DNA of 64,000 nucleotides from MnTg04 sp964568075 (lineage in GTDB: Bacteria > Pseudomonadota > Gammaproteobacteria > Steroidobacterales > MnTg04), in NCBI GenBank assembly GCA_964568075.1, contig CAZMOM010000004.1, positions 1-64,000 of the forward strand. The letters run 5' to 3'. The first letter of the stretch is position 1, and each line of letters begins with the position of its first letter. Under the pieces are notes generated by a model. That model did not search any database. It worked only from the letters and a program-made list of their open reading frames with translations, and was not told the origin of the DNA. A program made the translations under genes and the position numbers. Of this stretch, positions 9,365-17,593 are shown piece after piece.

Positions 9365-9643
9365 TCAGCCGCGGGAGTCCTTGATAAAAACCCGCGCATC
9401 CTTCGCAAGTTCGTAGCATCTTTCGTAGTCATCCGCGATTTCCATAGCCTTTGCCGCTGTCAGCAGACCGACTGCCTTGGCAAAGCTGATCGTGCCGTCG
9501 ACGCCATCAGCCTTGGCCAGATCCAGCTCCGCCCATCCGGCCGCCAGTTCTTCGTGGCAGCTTTCGCTGACCGGTCGTGGACCGGCGCAGCCTGACGCGA
9601 AAACAGACAAAATTACCAGACAAAAAGCGCTTGTCACATTCAT
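9365..9643 (-). CDS. Small predicted lipoprotein
   Basis: A 92-residue protein of unknown function. The N terminus is a lipoprotein signal: a short hydrophobic stretch (FCLVILSVF) followed by the lipobox ASGC at about residues 16–19. The mature part is helical and acidic, with two further cysteines (SCHEEL and RCYELA) that could form a disulfide. It lies convergent with ubiA, 14 bases away, and 84 bases downstream of the GMC oxidoreductase gene on the same strand, so it could be the last gene of that unit. I recognise no family. Confidence 0.7.
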   Translation of the reverse strand: MNVTSAFCLVILSVFASGCAGPRPVSESCHEELAAGWAELDLAKADGVDGTISFAKAVGLLTAAKAMEIADDYERCYELAKDARVFIKDSRG

Positions 9644-9726
9644 TGTTGACTCCGTCTTACCGTGGATCCGGCACTTCGCTTGCCGCTGATTAACAGTACT
9701 GATCCAAATCCGCCGCTTGCCGATCG

Positions 9727-11325
9727 TCAGACACTTGTGACCGGCATATCAGGCAATGCGCCAGGTCTCATCTCCCGCGCCAGCCCCGTCGCGATACGCG
9801 CGGACTGCCCGAAAATAGACAACTGTGGATTTGCGCCGATGCTGGTCGGAAAAATGGATCCATCGATCACCGACAGATTTTCAAGATGGTGGTGCCTGCC
9901 GCCGGGTCCGATCACAGATTGCGCCGGATCCGATCCCATGCCACAACCACCCATCAGATGCGCGCTGAACAAAGCCGCTTTGAAGGGTTGCAACGACAGC
10001 CGATCGATCGCCTGGCGGGCTTTCTCCGGAGTCGGGGAGAATTCGGCGTCCAGGTGCGCCGGTGACACGGCGGTGGCCCCCGCCGCGAACTGGATGTCCG
10101 CCATCACGTGCCAGGCACGTCGCATGCCTTCCCACAGATATTGATGCAGCGGATAATCGAGAACACCACGCTCATCGTCCTGCAAATGCACTTCTCCTCC
10201 CGGACTTTGCTCGTCAAATCCGTCTCTTTGCAACGCGAGCAAGGCGTTCAGATTGGGAAATTCGCGCATTTGACCGGCCAGCGACCGACCGTGCATACCG
10301 ACGATCCCAGCTGCCAGTCCAGGGTGCATCGGTGGCACCTCGAGCTTGAATCCGGCCGGACCGCCGGTGCCGTCCTGCCATTGGTAATGGTCGCTGTAAA
10401 TACTTTGTGGCGCGCCGTAATAAGCGTCAATCTTGCCTGGCATGCGTGCCAAGCTCAGATTCACCGGGTGTAGAAAGCTGCGTTTTCCGAGCGTCCCATG
10501 TGGATCGGGAGCAGACGAACGCATCAACAAGGCCGGACTGTGTATCGCGCCGCCGGCGAGCACATAATGTTGCGCCCGGATCGTAATTTTAACGCCCGTC
10601 GGACTGATGCTTTTCTCACCGAGAGCCTGGGCGATCAGCGCCTCGACCTTGCCTTTTCTAATCGCGACTTTCCAGGCCCTGGTCCGGACGTACAGACTCG
10701 CGCCATATTCGAGAGCGGCCGGAATAGTCGTCACCAGCATCGATTGTTTGGCCTCCAGCGGACACCCCATGCCGCAATAGCCCAGATTGGCGCAGCCTTT
10801 TACGTTTCTCGGGATTACAGCCCAATCAAGACCGAGCTTTTCGCACCCGTTTTTCAGGACTTCGTTGTTCGCGTTGGGTGGCATTGCCCAAGGTTCTATG
10901 TTGAGTCGCCTCTCGGCCCACTCAAACCATGGAGTCATTTTTGCCACTGATATTTCTGGTAAACCAAACCGCTCCACCCAGTGAGCAAGCGTCAAACCGG
11001 GCGTGCGAAAACTGCTGGTCCAGTTGACCGTTGTGCTTCCGCCCACGGTGCGGCCACGCAGTATTGCTATGCTACCATCGGCTGTCGTCAGGTTCCCGCC
11101 TTCGGCGTAAAGGCGGTTGTATGCCCGCCGCTCATCCATGTTGAAATCACGGCGCATTTGCAGCGGGCCGGTCTCCAGCATGACCACTTTGAGACCCGAT
11201 TTCGCCAGTAACTCGGCCGTGACGCCACCGCCCGCCCCCGTACCTACGATGACTACATCGGCATCCACCACCTGGTCATTTTTCAGCCGCGTCCCGTCGA
11301 TGAGATGATGATGAGCGGCGATCAT
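9727..11325 (-). CDS. GMC family FAD-dependent oxidoreductase
   Basis: A 532-residue glucose-methanol-choline oxidoreductase. The FAD-binding motif DVVIVGTGAGGGVTAELL starts near residue 23. The family signature appears as VGGSTTVNW, and the C-terminal catalytic pair as the histidine in SAHLMGGCGMGS and the asparagine in GANPQLSIFG. A cysteine-containing CGMGCPLEAKQSM segment resembles the alcohol-oxidising branch. The gene ends 3 bases after a Tat-signal partner gene upstream, which suggests a periplasmic or membrane-associated two-subunit dehydrogenase. The substrate cannot be read from the sequence; no cytochrome subunit gene follows. Confidence 0.88.
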   Translation of the reverse strand: MIAAHHHLIDGTRLKNDQVVDADVVIVGTGAGGGVTAELLAKSGLKVVMLETGPLQMRRDFNMDERRAYNRLYAEGGNLTTADGSIAILRGRTVGGSTTVNWTSSFRTPGLTLAHWVERFGLPEISVAKMTPWFEWAERRLNIEPWAMPPNANNEVLKNGCEKLGLDWAVIPRNVKGCANLGYCGMGCPLEAKQSMLVTTIPAALEYGASLYVRTRAWKVAIRKGKVEALIAQALGEKSISPTGVKITIRAQHYVLAGGAIHSPALLMRSSAPDPHGTLGKRSFLHPVNLSLARMPGKIDAYYGAPQSIYSDHYQWQDGTGGPAGFKLEVPPMHPGLAAGIVGMHGRSLAGQMREFPNLNALLALQRDGFDEQSPGGEVHLQDDERGVLDYPLHQYLWEGMRRAWHVMADIQFAAGATAVSPAHLDAEFSPTPEKARQAIDRLSLQPFKAALFSAHLMGGCGMGSDPAQSVIGPGGRHHHLENLSVIDGSIFPTSIGANPQLSIFGQSARIATGLAREMRPGALPDMPVTSV

Positions 11326-11328
11326 GCG

Positions 11329-11913
11329 TCAGGCTTCCGGGCGCTTATTGATTCGGACCGCCCAGGCAGGTGGTCCTGGATAACCTGACTGCGCATAGTT
11401 TCGCGGCATTTGGTACCAGTTGCTGCACACCAGCTTGGTCAACGTGCGATAGGCAAAATTAAACCGGCCGGTTGATGAATGCCGCCAGTTGTCCAGAAAA
11501 CCGTTGATCTCGTCTACGCTGGATTCATGCAGGGGTTTCCAAAGGTCCGTCAGTAACCAGCGAGTAAGCCGGAAATCCAGCGCTGCCAATAATCGAGCCA
11601 GTTGTTCACGTCCATCGCTGCTGAGACTGGAGACACTGATTGATATGGCGTCCACGAGCCTGTTCAGGCCGTCCTCGCGCTCGGCGGGATTCGTCGGCAA
11701 CAATCCACTCAGCAACGCCGGAGCGATGGCGCGAAAGAGTTTGGCCTCCGCAACGGCCAACGGCACCCGTAATACATGTCCACCGCTGCAGCCGGTGATT
11801 ATTGTGCCGGTTCCCGCCAGCCAGCCAGCCCCGGCCAGACCTCCCAGTACGCGCCGACGACCTGGATCGAAGATCGGTTTCGTTAACGCGTTCTCTCGTT
11901 TGCGGAGATTCAT
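11329..11913 (-). CDS. Tat-signal protein, gluconate 2-dehydrogenase subunit 3-like
   Basis: A 194-residue protein with a twin-arginine signal: DPGRRRVLGGLAGAGWLAG at about residues 17–35, ending near TGCSGG, which could also serve as a lipobox. The mature region (LFRAIAPALL, GLNRLVDAI, RWLLTDLWKPLH, WYQMPRNYAQSGYPGPP) resembles the small subunit-3 family found beside GMC dehydrogenases. I chose the internal ATG at 11913 because it places a short basic n-region before the RR motif; the frame is open to 11973, inside comF. The likely role is to carry the neighbouring GMC subunit through the Tat pathway. Confidence 0.72.
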   Translation of the reverse strand: MNLRKRENALTKPIFDPGRRRVLGGLAGAGWLAGTGTIITGCSGGHVLRVPLAVAEAKLFRAIAPALLSGLLPTNPAEREDGLNRLVDAISISVSSLSSDGREQLARLLAALDFRLTRWLLTDLWKPLHESSVDEINGFLDNWRHSSTGRFNFAYRTLTKLVCSNWYQMPRNYAQSGYPGPPAWAVRINKRPEA

Positions 11914-11951
11914 CAAGGCAAAATAGCCTCCGCCGCAGGTGACAGCAAGTT

Positions 11952-12692
11952 TCAGGCACGCGCCAGGCACCACACGATTACTGTCCGGGTTCCCCTCATC
12001 CTGAATGTCGTGGCGAGTTCCGCGCAGGTACTGCCGGTGGTCATCACATCGTCAAGCAAAATTAGCTGGTCAGGCGCCTTGTCGACGCGTAAAGCGAAAG
12101 CCTGGCGAACGTTTGCCACCCGGTCGGCTGACTTTTTGCCGCTTTGCGCCGGTGTATCGCGCACGCGCTCACACAAATCCGGGCACAGATTGATCGGGAT
12201 GACTCGTCCCATCGACCGTCCCAGCTCATTCGCCTGGTTGAATCCTCTTTCCCATAAGCGGCGACGGTGCAAGGGCACGGGAACGACAACAATACTGTTG
12301 CCGGACGACTGCCACTCCTCGCCGGCGGCGATCCCACCGCTTTGCAGATGCAATGCAAGCAATGTACCGAGCACGCGACCCATCGTTAAGTTTCCACTGA
12401 ACTTGAATTGCTGAATCATTTTATCCATCGGCCATGCGTAGCGATAGGGTGCGACAACCCGGTCAAACGGCGGCCTGGTTTTCTGGCACTGCCCGCAGGT
12501 CATCCCCGCATCCGTAACGGGCCGGGCGCATATTCGACATCCGGCTTGCAGTGCGGGCAGATCGTCGAAACAGCCCGCACACAGGTCCAGCAACGGAGAG
12601 ACGCCCGGGCCGTGACAAAGCACGCAGCGTGTTGGCATCAACAACGACTGCAGGCACGATTGCCAGCGGCGGGTTTTTCCTCTCATCGCCAT
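11952..12692 (-). CDS. comF: ComF family phosphoribosyltransferase-like protein
   Basis: A ComF/GntX-type protein with an N-terminal double zinc ribbon (CVLCHG, LCAGCFDD, CRICARP, CGQC) and a C-terminal phosphoribosyltransferase fold. The PRPP-loop signature ILLDDVMTTGSTCAE lies near the end. VVPVPLHRRRLWERGFNQANELGR is the family hallmark. The role is in DNA uptake or DNA metabolism, with enzymatic activity unproven for the family. The frame is open to 12833, but the region before the zinc ribbon is not conserved-looking. Start codons at 12698, 12692 and 12686 are all possible; 12692 has GGA at a sensible spacing. Divergent from bioC. Confidence 0.88.
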   Translation of the reverse strand: MAMRGKTRRWQSCLQSLLMPTRCVLCHGPGVSPLLDLCAGCFDDLPALQAGCRICARPVTDAGMTCGQCQKTRPPFDRVVAPYRYAWPMDKMIQQFKFSGNLTMGRVLGTLLALHLQSGGIAAGEEWQSSGNSIVVVPVPLHRRRLWERGFNQANELGRSMGRVIPINLCPDLCERVRDTPAQSGKKSADRVANVRQAFALRVDKAPDQLILLDDVMTTGSTCAELATTFRMRGTRTVIVWCLARA

Positions 12693-12918
12693 CCCCATTC
12701 CGGCCGGAAATAATATAATGTGCGCGCGACAGACGGGCGTTGCTTGTCGCAAATCAGCAGCGAACAAACACTTAGCCGCTAGAGACGCGTCTTCTGCGAA
12801 TATTCGGCGTAGCCCGTTCGCCGTTTTGTCCATCCCGGTGTGGATCGAACGGCCCAGCTATGGAAACACACGCCTCGAAAGGAAATAATGAGTTACGTTT
12901 CATTTTGCCGGTCAGGAC

Positions 12919-13788
12919 ATGATAGTGAAAAACATGATTCGCCCTGATCCTGGTCAGGTCAGGCAATCGTTCGATCGCTCGGCTGCTACTTATGACCACT
13001 CGGCCGTACTCGAGAAGGAAATTCTGGAGCGCTTGATGCAGCGACAGGACCTGGTACGACTGGATCCAGGTCTCATCATCGACGGCGGAACGGGCACCGG
13101 CAGAGCGCTGCCATTTCTTCGCCAACGTTATCCGGATAGCCGGATCATGGCTGTCGATTTCGCCGGGAATATGGTTAGCAAGGCATCGAAGGCAGATTGC
13201 GGGCAGACGGCAGTCTGCGCAGACCTGTACGATCTGCCGGTAGCCGACAATTGCGTCGATCTGATTTTTTGTAACCTGGTGCTGCCGTGGATAAACGATA
13301 TTGACCGGGTTTTCAGCGAGTATTACCGGGTTCTGCAGCCGCGGGGGTTACTCAGTTTCACCAGTTATGGTCCGGATACGCTGTATGAATTACGAGAGGC
13401 GTGGCGGGCGGCGACAGGTGACAACCGTGTTATCCAGTTCGTCGATATGCACGATGTCGGAGATGCGCTTATTCGCAACGGCCTTGTCGAGCCGGTGATG
13501 GACAGCGAGCATATTACGTTGACCTACGGCAATATCGGACGGCTGATCGACGACCTGACCAAGACCGGCGCCCGGGTTCTGGATTGCGGAGACATGCCGG
13601 ACCAGCAGGAAATGGAAACGCTGGGCGATGCCTATGAACACTTTCGTTATCGAGGCAAACTCCCGGCGACTTATGAAGTTGTTTATGGTCATGCCTGGGC
13701 CCCGGTCGAAAAAAGAGCGCGGCCCGCTGGCGGCGGTGAATACCGAATACCCGCACGCGAAATAGGGCTCCGGCGAAGGGACCGATAA
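12919..13788 (+). CDS. bioC: Malonyl-ACP O-methyltransferase BioC
   Basis: A SAM-dependent methyltransferase that methylates malonyl-ACP to start pimeloyl synthesis for biotin. It is 289 residues. It begins with the BioC-type VRQSFDRSAATYDHSAVLEKEI. The SAM-binding loop is IIDGGTGTGRALPFL near residue 54, followed by VADNCVDLIFCNLVLPWI and LLSFTSYGPDTLYELR, both typical of BioC. The start at 12919 has AGGA unusually close; an ATG at 12934 is an alternative. The gene immediately after it is only a broken bioD fragment, so the biotin operon is incomplete here. Confidence 0.93.
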   Translation: MIVKNMIRPDPGQVRQSFDRSAATYDHSAVLEKEILERLMQRQDLVRLDPGLIIDGGTGTGRALPFLRQRYPDSRIMAVDFAGNMVSKASKADCGQTAVCADLYDLPVADNCVDLIFCNLVLPWINDIDRVFSEYYRVLQPRGLLSFTSYGPDTLYELREAWRAATGDNRVIQFVDMHDVGDALIRNGLVEPVMDSEHITLTYGNIGRLIDDLTKTGARVLDCGDMPDQQEMETLGDAYEHFRYRGKLPATYEVVYGHAWAPVEKRARPAGGGEYRIPAREIGLRRRDR

Positions 13789-13791
13789 GTT

Positions 13792-13889
13792 ATGAGTCGT
13801 GGATCGTTTGTTACCGGAACGGACAACGGAGTCGGACAAACATAATCTCCGGCGCCCTGCTGCAGGCGCTCGGCGCTGCGGGTGATCCC
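13792..13889 (+). pseudogene. bioD: 5' remnant of dethiobiotin synthetase (bioD)
   Basis: Three bases after the bioC stop, an ATG opens the frame MSRGSFVTGTDNGVGQT and then hits TAA. This is the BioD N terminus, including the P-loop GTDxxVGxT, although the P-loop lysine is replaced by glutamine. After a −1 frameshift (five bases, TAATC, where six are expected) the next conserved block reads SGALLQALGAAG in the new frame, at 13848–13883. Beyond about 13889 the similarity stops, so the rest of the gene is deleted. The order bioC–bioD is standard, which supports this being a decayed native gene. Confidence 0.82.
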
Positions 13890-14112
13890 GCCACCGTAAT
13901 TGTTTCTTCCGAAACTAAGTGGCTGCATCAGCCGATATTGTACGTGCCCGCCGCCGGGCTGTCTTGCACGCCAAATATCCATCAAGTAGCATAAGCGCGC
14001 CCTGGCGATAAGCCGCTCGAGATCGATAAACAATGAAAATCTGCGGCAGCGGGTACTGATGCCCGGTAACAGCCAGCGACGCCAAAATCAGAAACATAGG
14101 GAGTTGGGATTA

Positions 14113-15267
14113 ATGACCAACAGTTCTGGATTCCGCCTGGTCGGAAAAATTACTACGCTTATCACTTTAATGATCATGACGCCGGTCGTTTCCGCCGACC
14201 GGGTGCTGAACCTCACGCGCGGTATTACCGATACCAGTCAATCGGTATATGAGCTGCATATGCTGATCCTGTGGATCTGTGTGGCTATCGCGATCGTCGT
14301 TTTCGGCACCATGATCGTGTCCATTGTGTTGCATCGTCGCTCGCGTGGTGCGGAACCGGCGAATTTTTCGCATAGCACCAAAGCGGAGCTGATCTGGACC
14401 ATCATCCCGGTCATTATTCTGATTGCGATGACCGTCCCGGCGGCCAAAACTCTGGTGGTGATGGAGGATACCCGAGACTCTGAAATGACCATTAAGATCA
14501 CGGGGTACCAGTGGAAATGGAATTACGAGTACCTGGGTACCGATATCAAATTCTTCAGTACGCTTGCCAGGGCCAGTAACATAGCGCGACAAGTCGGGAC
14601 CGGTGCTGACCCGTTCTCGGTAGACAACTACCTGCTGGATGTCGACAAGCCGCTGGTGGTGCCTGTCGATACCAAAGTGCGCCTTCTCGTTACATCGAAT
14701 GACGTGATTCACTCCTGGTGGGTTCCCAGCTTCTCTGTCAAAAAAGACGCAATACCGGGTTTCATCAACGAAGTCTGGTTCAAGGCGAATGAAACCGGTA
14801 TCTACAGGGGCCAGTGCGCAGAACTTTGTGGGCGCGACCATGGCTTTATGCCGGTCGTCGTCGAGGTCCTGAGCCGGAACGAATATGCCGGCTGGGTCGC
14901 CGCGCAAAGTGGCGATGCGCCGGCGGATACCCCGGCTGTCGCTGAAACTGCGGATGAAGGTCCTGCGACGGCCGCAGAGATCAGCGGCGAGGATCTCTAC
15001 AACGTTAACTGCGGCGCATGTCATCAGATCAACGGACAGGGGTTGCCTCCGGCGTTTCCGAGCTTGATCGACAACGCGGTCGTCAGCGGTCCCGCCAGCC
15101 AGCATATCGACATTGTGGCGAACGGCCGTCCGGGCACAGCGATGATTGGATTCGCGTCGCAACTCGGCGACGAGGAGCTGGCCGCCATCATCACCTATGA
15201 ACGCAATGCCTGGGGACTAGACAGCGGTGACACCGTGCAGCCCTCAGATATCGCAGCGGCAAGATAA
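14113..15267 (+). CDS. coxB: Cytochrome c oxidase subunit II with C-terminal cytochrome c domain
   Basis: Receives electrons at the CuA centre of the terminal oxidase. The ATG at 14113 has an AGGGAG site and gives a 384-residue precursor with a signal peptide (ITLMIMTPVVSA), two membrane segments (near residues 50 and 95) and the cupredoxin domain. The domain has YQWKWNYEY, HSWWVPSF and the CuA ligands in GQCAELCGRDHGFM. After an Ala/Pro-rich linker a cytochrome c domain follows, with the heme site CGACH and a distal Met in TAMIGF. The fusion is the caa3-like form. First gene of the oxidase operon. Confidence 0.96.
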   Translation: MTNSSGFRLVGKITTLITLMIMTPVVSADRVLNLTRGITDTSQSVYELHMLILWICVAIAIVVFGTMIVSIVLHRRSRGAEPANFSHSTKAELIWTIIPVIILIAMTVPAAKTLVVMEDTRDSEMTIKITGYQWKWNYEYLGTDIKFFSTLARASNIARQVGTGADPFSVDNYLLDVDKPLVVPVDTKVRLLVTSNDVIHSWWVPSFSVKKDAIPGFINEVWFKANETGIYRGQCAELCGRDHGFMPVVVEVLSRNEYAGWVAAQSGDAPADTPAVAETADEGPATAAEISGEDLYNVNCGACHQINGQGLPPAFPSLIDNAVVSGPASQHIDIVANGRPGTAMIGFASQLGDEELAAIITYERNAWGLDSGDTVQPSDIAAAR

Positions 15268-15284
15268 TAGAAATGGAGAACAGT

Positions 15285-16886
15285 ATGGGCTCTGAGACCA
15301 TGGAAGCCACGGTAGACCAGCATCGCATTAAAGATCACGATCGACACGACACGCCGAGCGGGATCAAACGCTGGCTGTTTTCAACGAATCACAAAGACAT
15401 CGGGACGATGTACCTGGTGTTTTCGCTGCTTATGTTCCTGGTGGGCGGGTCCATGGCGATGGTCATTCGGGCGGAGTTGTTTCAGCCGGGGATGCAGCTG
15501 ATTGATCCGGCGTTCTTCAATCAGATGACCACCATGCATGCACTCGTTATGGTGTTCGGCGCCGTGATGCCGGCTTTCGTCGGCCTGGCCAACTGGATGA
15601 TACCGATGATGATCGGTGCGCCAGATATGGCACTGCCAAGGATGAACAACTGGAGTTTCTGGTTGCTTCCCGTTGCTTTTTCATTACTGATCGCTACCTT
15701 CTTTATGCCCGGCGGAGCCCCTGCGGCTGGCTGGACCATGTACCCGCCGCTGATTTTGCAAACCGGTGATGCGTTGCCGTTTCTCGTGTTTGCCGTTCAT
15801 ATTCTTGGCGCCTCATCGATTATGGGCGCGATCAATATCATCGTAACGATCATGAATATGCGTGCGCCGAAGATGACGCTGCTAAAAATGCCGTTGTTCG
15901 TCTGGACCTGGTTCATTACTGCCTTCCTGTTGCTGGCGGCCATGCCGGTTTTCGCGGGCGCGGTGACCATGCTTTTGTTCGATCAGTTCTTTGGCGCCCA
16001 TTTCTTTAACGCCGCGGGCGGCGGCGATCCGGTCATGTTCCAGCATATATTCTGGTTCTTCGGCCACCCCGAGGTTTACATCATGATCCTGCCGGCATTT
16101 GGCATCATTTCGGAAATTATTCCGACCTTCGCTCGCAAACCATTGTTCGGTTACAACTCGATGGTATACGCGACTGCCAGTATCGCCTTCCTGTCGTTCA
16201 TTGTCTGGGCCCATCACATGTTTACGGTCGGTATGCCGCTGGCCGGACAACTGTTCTTCATGTTCTCGACCATGCTGATCGCGGTACCCACCGGCGTGAA
16301 GGTATTTAACTGGGTATCAACGATGTGGCGTGGGTCGATGACTTTTGAAACACCGATGCTGTTTGCACTGGCGTTCGTGTTCCTGTTCACGATTGGTGGG
16401 TTTTCCGGCCTGATGCTGGCCATCACGCCTGCCGACTTCCAATATCACGACACCTATTTCGTCGTTGCCCATTTCCATTACGTGCTGGTACCGGGTTCCA
16501 TCTTTGGCATCATGGCGGGGGTTTATTACTGGCTGCCCAAATGGACCGGCCATATGGTCGACGAGAAATTTAGCAAAATGCATTTCTGGTTGTCTGCAAT
16601 TTTTGTCAATATCACCTTTTTCCCGCAGCATTTCCTGGGTCTCGCCGGGATGCCGCGTCGTATTCCCGATTACTCCACCCAGTTTGCGGACTTCAATATG
16701 ATGTCCTCCATCGGCGCGTTTGGCTTCGGCTTATCGCAGTTGTTGTTTGCCTATATCGTTTACCGGACGGTCAAGGGTGGCGCAAAAGCCAGCAGCAGAG
16801 TCTGGGACAGTCCCAAGGGCCTGGAGTGGACCGTGCCATCGCCGCCGCCGCATCACACGTTCGAAACCGCACCTGACGTAAAATGA
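15285..16886 (+). CDS. coxA: Cytochrome c oxidase subunit I
   Basis: Catalytic heme a/a3–CuB subunit, reducing O2 and pumping protons. About 533 residues and twelve membrane helices. Heme a and CuB ligands are visible: HALVMVFGAVMPAF, FFGHPEVYI (the His–Tyr crosslink motif), WAHHMFTVGM, and the distal HFHYVLVPG. The ATG at 15285 has GGAG at the right spacing; the in-frame ATG at 15273 overlaps that site and is less likely. It follows coxB by 17 bases. Confidence 0.97.
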   Translation: MGSETMEATVDQHRIKDHDRHDTPSGIKRWLFSTNHKDIGTMYLVFSLLMFLVGGSMAMVIRAELFQPGMQLIDPAFFNQMTTMHALVMVFGAVMPAFVGLANWMIPMMIGAPDMALPRMNNWSFWLLPVAFSLLIATFFMPGGAPAAGWTMYPPLILQTGDALPFLVFAVHILGASSIMGAINIIVTIMNMRAPKMTLLKMPLFVWTWFITAFLLLAAMPVFAGAVTMLLFDQFFGAHFFNAAGGGDPVMFQHIFWFFGHPEVYIMILPAFGIISEIIPTFARKPLFGYNSMVYATASIAFLSFIVWAHHMFTVGMPLAGQLFFMFSTMLIAVPTGVKVFNWVSTMWRGSMTFETPMLFALAFVFLFTIGGFSGLMLAITPADFQYHDTYFVVAHFHYVLVPGSIFGIMAGVYYWLPKWTGHMVDEKFSKMHFWLSAIFVNITFFPQHFLGLAGMPRRIPDYSTQFADFNMMSSIGAFGFGLSQLLFAYIVYRTVKGGAKASSRVWDSPKGLEWTVPSPPPHHTFETAPDVK

Positions 16887-16896
16887 GGCTGACCCG

Positions 16897-17010
16897 ATGA
16901 GCGCCGGAGCGAAACGCAAGATTCACGTTTCAGCGATTATTCTCGCCCTGATGGCGATGGGGTTTTATGCAGCTTATATATTTATCATGTGGCTCAACTC
17001 GTCGGCATGA
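16897..17010 (+). CDS. 37-residue single-span membrane peptide of the oxidase operon
   Basis: A 37-residue open frame (MSAGAKRKIHVSAIILAL... ending WLNSSA) with a basic N terminus and one hydrophobic helix from about residue 12 to 33. It fits exactly between coxA, 10 bases upstream, and ctaG, whose ATG overlaps its stop as ATGA. Short membrane proteins at this position occur in other proteobacterial cox operons and are thought to help oxidase assembly; I cannot assign a family with certainty. The translational overlap with ctaG is the main evidence that it is a real gene. Confidence 0.78.
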   Translation: MSAGAKRKIHVSAIILALMAMGFYAAYIFIMWLNSSA

Positions 17011-17576
17011 GTGACGAGAGAAAAAAATTCAGGCACTTTGGTCTGACAGCACAGTTGTTTGCGCTGGTGGTTGTCATGTTTGGTTTTGGTTTCGCGGTAC
17101 TGCCCCCGTTGTACGACGTTTTCTGCCAGATTCTGGGTATCGGTGGCAAGACAGGGGCGCAGGCGACGGAAGTCATCGAGGCGCCGGATTTGAGTCGCGA
17201 AGTGGTAGTCGAGTTTGTTACCACCGTCAATGAAGGCGCGCCGTGGGATTTCAGAGCCGGGGTAGCGGAGATGCGAGTGCACCCGGGAAAGCTTTATAAC
17301 ACGAGCTTTTTTGCCCGCAATCTTGCCGACAGAGCATTGACCGGACAGGCCGTTCCGAGCATTGCGCCGGGGCAGGCTGCCAGATATTTCAGAAAGACGG
17401 AATGTTTTTGTTTTACCGCGCAACATTTTACACCGAATGAGGGCAAGGATATGCCGGTCGTGTTTATCGTGGATCCTGAACTGCCGGGACACGTCGATCG
17501 GGTTACTCTGTCATATACATTTTTTGCTACGGAAAAACTGGCCACCGTGGCCGGTAAAAATCCATCAGAAAGTTAA
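17007..17576 (+). CDS. ctaG: Cytochrome c oxidase copper-assembly protein CtaG/Cox11
   Basis: Membrane-anchored chaperone that delivers copper to the CuB site of subunit I. 189 residues: one N-terminal membrane helix (LFALVVVMFGFGFAVL), then a periplasmic domain. The copper motif ECFCFTAQHF is intact, and PLYDVFCQILGIGGKT after the helix is typical. The start is the ATG at 17007 overlapping the preceding small gene; an upstream in-frame ATG at 16989 would lie inside it. Confidence 0.95.
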   Translation: MSDERKKFRHFGLTAQLFALVVVMFGFGFAVLPPLYDVFCQILGIGGKTGAQATEVIEAPDLSREVVVEFVTTVNEGAPWDFRAGVAEMRVHPGKLYNTSFFARNLADRALTGQAVPSIAPGQAARYFRKTECFCFTAQHFTPNEGKDMPVVFIVDPELPGHVDRVTLSYTFFATEKLATVAGKNPSES

Positions 17577-17593
17577 ATCGGGGATTACCGTTT

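Noticed and set aside
12693..12833. N-terminal extension of ComF
   Set aside because: The frame is open but lies before the zinc ribbon where the family normally begins, and better-placed start codons exist downstream.
14167..15162. 331-codon minus-strand frame opposite coxB
   Set aside because: Long only because of the codon bias of coxB on the other strand; no motif, no ribosome-binding site, and coxB is unmistakable.
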